Source of the DNA: a bacterium
GTDB taxonomy: Bacteria; Patescibacteriota; Saccharimonadia; Saccharimonadales; Saccharimonadaceae
DNA length: 5,604 nucleotides
NCBI GenBank assembly: GCA_030428585.1
Contig: JAUIDL010000049.1
Location: 1-5,604, forward strand
Reading direction: 5' to 3'
Both the position numbers and the translations under genes were made by a program. The notes beneath the pieces were generated by a model that saw nothing but the letters and a program-made list of their open reading frames with translations, was not told where the DNA came from and made no database searches. Shown one piece after another: positions 4,961 to 5,604 of this stretch; positions within the stretch are counted from its first letter, which is position 1, and each line of letters begins with the position of its first letter.

Positions 4961-4989
4961 ATTATACTATTTTCACTAGTAATACTCAA
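4961..4989 (-). promoter_or_regulatory. near-consensus promoter for the rpmF-nusB-Nudix-rnc operon
   Basis: On the minus strand, TTGAGT (4984-4989), a 17-base spacer and TATAAT (4961-4966). The predicted start near 4954 gives a leader of about 38 bases containing AAAGGAG. No other convincing promoter is seen before nusB, the Nudix gene or rnc, which fits a single transcript. Confidence 0.82.
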
Positions 4990-5014
4990 GTGGTTATGCT
5001 TTTCCTAACAAATA

Positions 5015-5023
5015 TGGTATAGT
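5015..5023 (+). promoter_or_regulatory. extended -10 promoter next to the ATG of the LysM-like gene
   Basis: TGGTATAGT is an extended -10. The expected start near 5030 is three bases before the ATG at 5033. A GAAGG at 5024-5028 would lie upstream of that start and so would not be in the mRNA. The -35 region (TATGCT, 4995-5000) is weak. It is divergent from, and does not overlap, the rpmF promoter. Confidence 0.55.
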
Positions 5024-5032
5024 GAAGGCAAC

Positions 5033-5515
5033 ATGATAGACATAGAAGTTCCAAACCCTCTCAATTCACAAAACAAAGACACAGAACAAGACTTCGACAA
5101 CCATGTAGATGACAATTTAGCGATGATTTCATCTACAGGACTCGAGGTTAAAGCAGTCGATGCGGCGCGGCGATTGAGTGAATCTGAAGCCCCGACAATA
5201 CTGCCGAAGAAAAAGATGTCTCGTGGAGAAAAAATAGGCGTTGGAGCCGCTGTTGTTGGAACTGTTGGCGCTATCGCCGGAGGAGCGGCTGGCTACGCCT
5301 ATGAATCAACCCCAAAACCCGCCGAACAAACCATGACTATCACCGTCGAGGATGGCCAAGGTATGCTCGACATCGTTGATCAGATTCCGGGATCAGGTAA
5401 ATATAACCGCCAAGATATCGCCAACAGTATTGCAGGTGACCCCGCTAACATTGATGTCCTCAAAGATGGACTGCAAGCCGGCGATTCTATCACCGTACCT
5501 GTTCGTTTCGATTAA
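5033..5515 (+). CDS. single-pass membrane protein with LysM-like C-terminal domain
   Basis: 160 residues. Residues 1-66 are hydrophilic and acidic, ending in a basic KKKMSRGEK stop signal. Residues about 67-90 form one Gly/Ala-rich transmembrane helix (GVGAAVVGTVGAIAGGAAGY) with repeated GxxxG-type spacing that favours helix packing. Residues about 101-156 resemble LysM in pattern (TITVEDGQG, then LDIVDQI, then LQAGDSITVPV), the module that grips peptidoglycan sugars. The usual GDTLW core is altered and the insert is long, so the match is tentative. The expected topology is N-in, C-out. The gene is monocistronic with a near-leaderless start, and converges on leuS with one base between stops. 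Its function is unknown; anchoring to the cell wall is a guess from the LysM-like pattern. Confidence 0.8.
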   Translation: MIDIEVPNPLNSQNKDTEQDFDNHVDDNLAMISSTGLEVKAVDAARRLSESEAPTILPKKKMSRGEKIGVGAAVVGTVGAIAGGAAGYAYESTPKPAEQTMTITVEDGQGMLDIVDQIPGSGKYNRQDIANSIAGDPANIDVLKDGLQAGDSITVPVRFD

Positions 5516-5516
5516 C

Positions 5517-5604
5517 CTATAAAACGATATTGACGAGCCGGCCAGGCACATAAATAATCTTGGCCGGTGTTTTATTCTCGACGTATTTCGCCACGTTTTC
5601 ATGT
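5517..5604 (-). CDS. leuS: leucyl-tRNA synthetase, C-terminal end only
   Basis: Only the last 28 residues and the TAG stop are in the window. They read VAKYVENKTPAKIIYVPG, then RLVNIVL. This is the typical end of bacterial LeuRS, whose C-terminal domain finishes with a K-x-I-x-VPG-K/R-LVNIV motif and contacts the corner of tRNA-Leu. The enzyme charges tRNA-Leu in the cytoplasm and has an editing domain that would lie outside the window. The gene ends one base from the convergent LysM-like gene. The segment coding for the VPG motif also forms, on the other strand, a hairpin with a T-rich tail. Confidence is high for identity despite the short piece, because this ending is distinctive. Confidence 0.88.
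   Translation of the reverse strand, partial: HENVAKYVENKTPAKIIYVPGRLVNIVL
5538..5576 (+). terminator. terminator of the LysM-like gene, inside leuS
   Basis: CCGGCCA (5538-5544) pairs with TGGCCGG (5561-5567), extendable by a G-U and a G-C pair to 9 bp with a 12-base loop, followed by TGTTTTATT. It lies 23 bases past the plus-strand stop. It is a good rho-independent terminator for the plus strand, formed by codons of the leuS C-terminus. Confidence 0.65.

Overview
The window looks like a compact bacterial chromosome segment of moderate GC (roughly half, judged by eye). It is probably from the Candidate Phyla Radiation (Patescibacteria), most likely a Saccharibacterium. That placement is an inference. 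It rests on the very short spacers, a pilin fused to a LamG-like domain, a short divergent L32, an S16 with a long acidic tail, and promoters placed directly on start codons. UGA acts as a stop (nusB and the GC-rich gene both end in TGA), so the UGA-glycine code of Gracilibacteria/Absconditabacteria does not fit. No lineage marker clinches the assignment.

Layout, left to right. A KH-domain RNA-binding protein (khpA, minus strand, cut by the window edge) is followed by a prepilin with a LamG-like C-terminus (minus). A divergent promoter region separates the pilin from a GC-rich, basic, unrecognised gene on the plus strand, which has its own consensus promoter, strong Shine-Dalgarno and terminator. 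Ribosomal protein S16 (rpsP, minus) converges on it, with its own terminator and promoter. A SemiSWEET/PQ-loop membrane protein (plus) diverges from rpsP. It converges, with one base between stop codons, on a housekeeping operon read on the minus strand: rpmF (L32) - nusB - Nudix hydrolase - rnc (RNase III). Divergent from rpmF is a single-pass membrane protein with a LysM-like domain (plus). It in turn converges, again with one base between stops, on the 3' end of leuS (minus, cut by the window edge).

How it fits together. S16, L32, NusB, RNase III and KhpA all serve ribosome assembly, rRNA transcription or rRNA processing, and LeuRS feeds translation. Interspersed single genes encode envelope proteins (pilin-LamG, SemiSWEET, LysM-like). 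The housekeeping genes at the head of their transcripts have normal leaders with Shine-Dalgarno sequences. The three envelope genes have a -10 box so close to the ATG that their mRNAs should be leaderless or nearly so.

Points most worth a second look: the GC-rich cassette lying between rpsP and khpA, which are adjacent in many bacteria; the leaderless class of envelope genes; an Asp-to-Asn change at a metal-binding position of RNase III; and convergent pairs whose plus-strand terminators appear to lie inside the opposing gene. No CRISPR array, tRNA, rRNA or transposase was seen. No gene-free stretch exceeds 300 bases.
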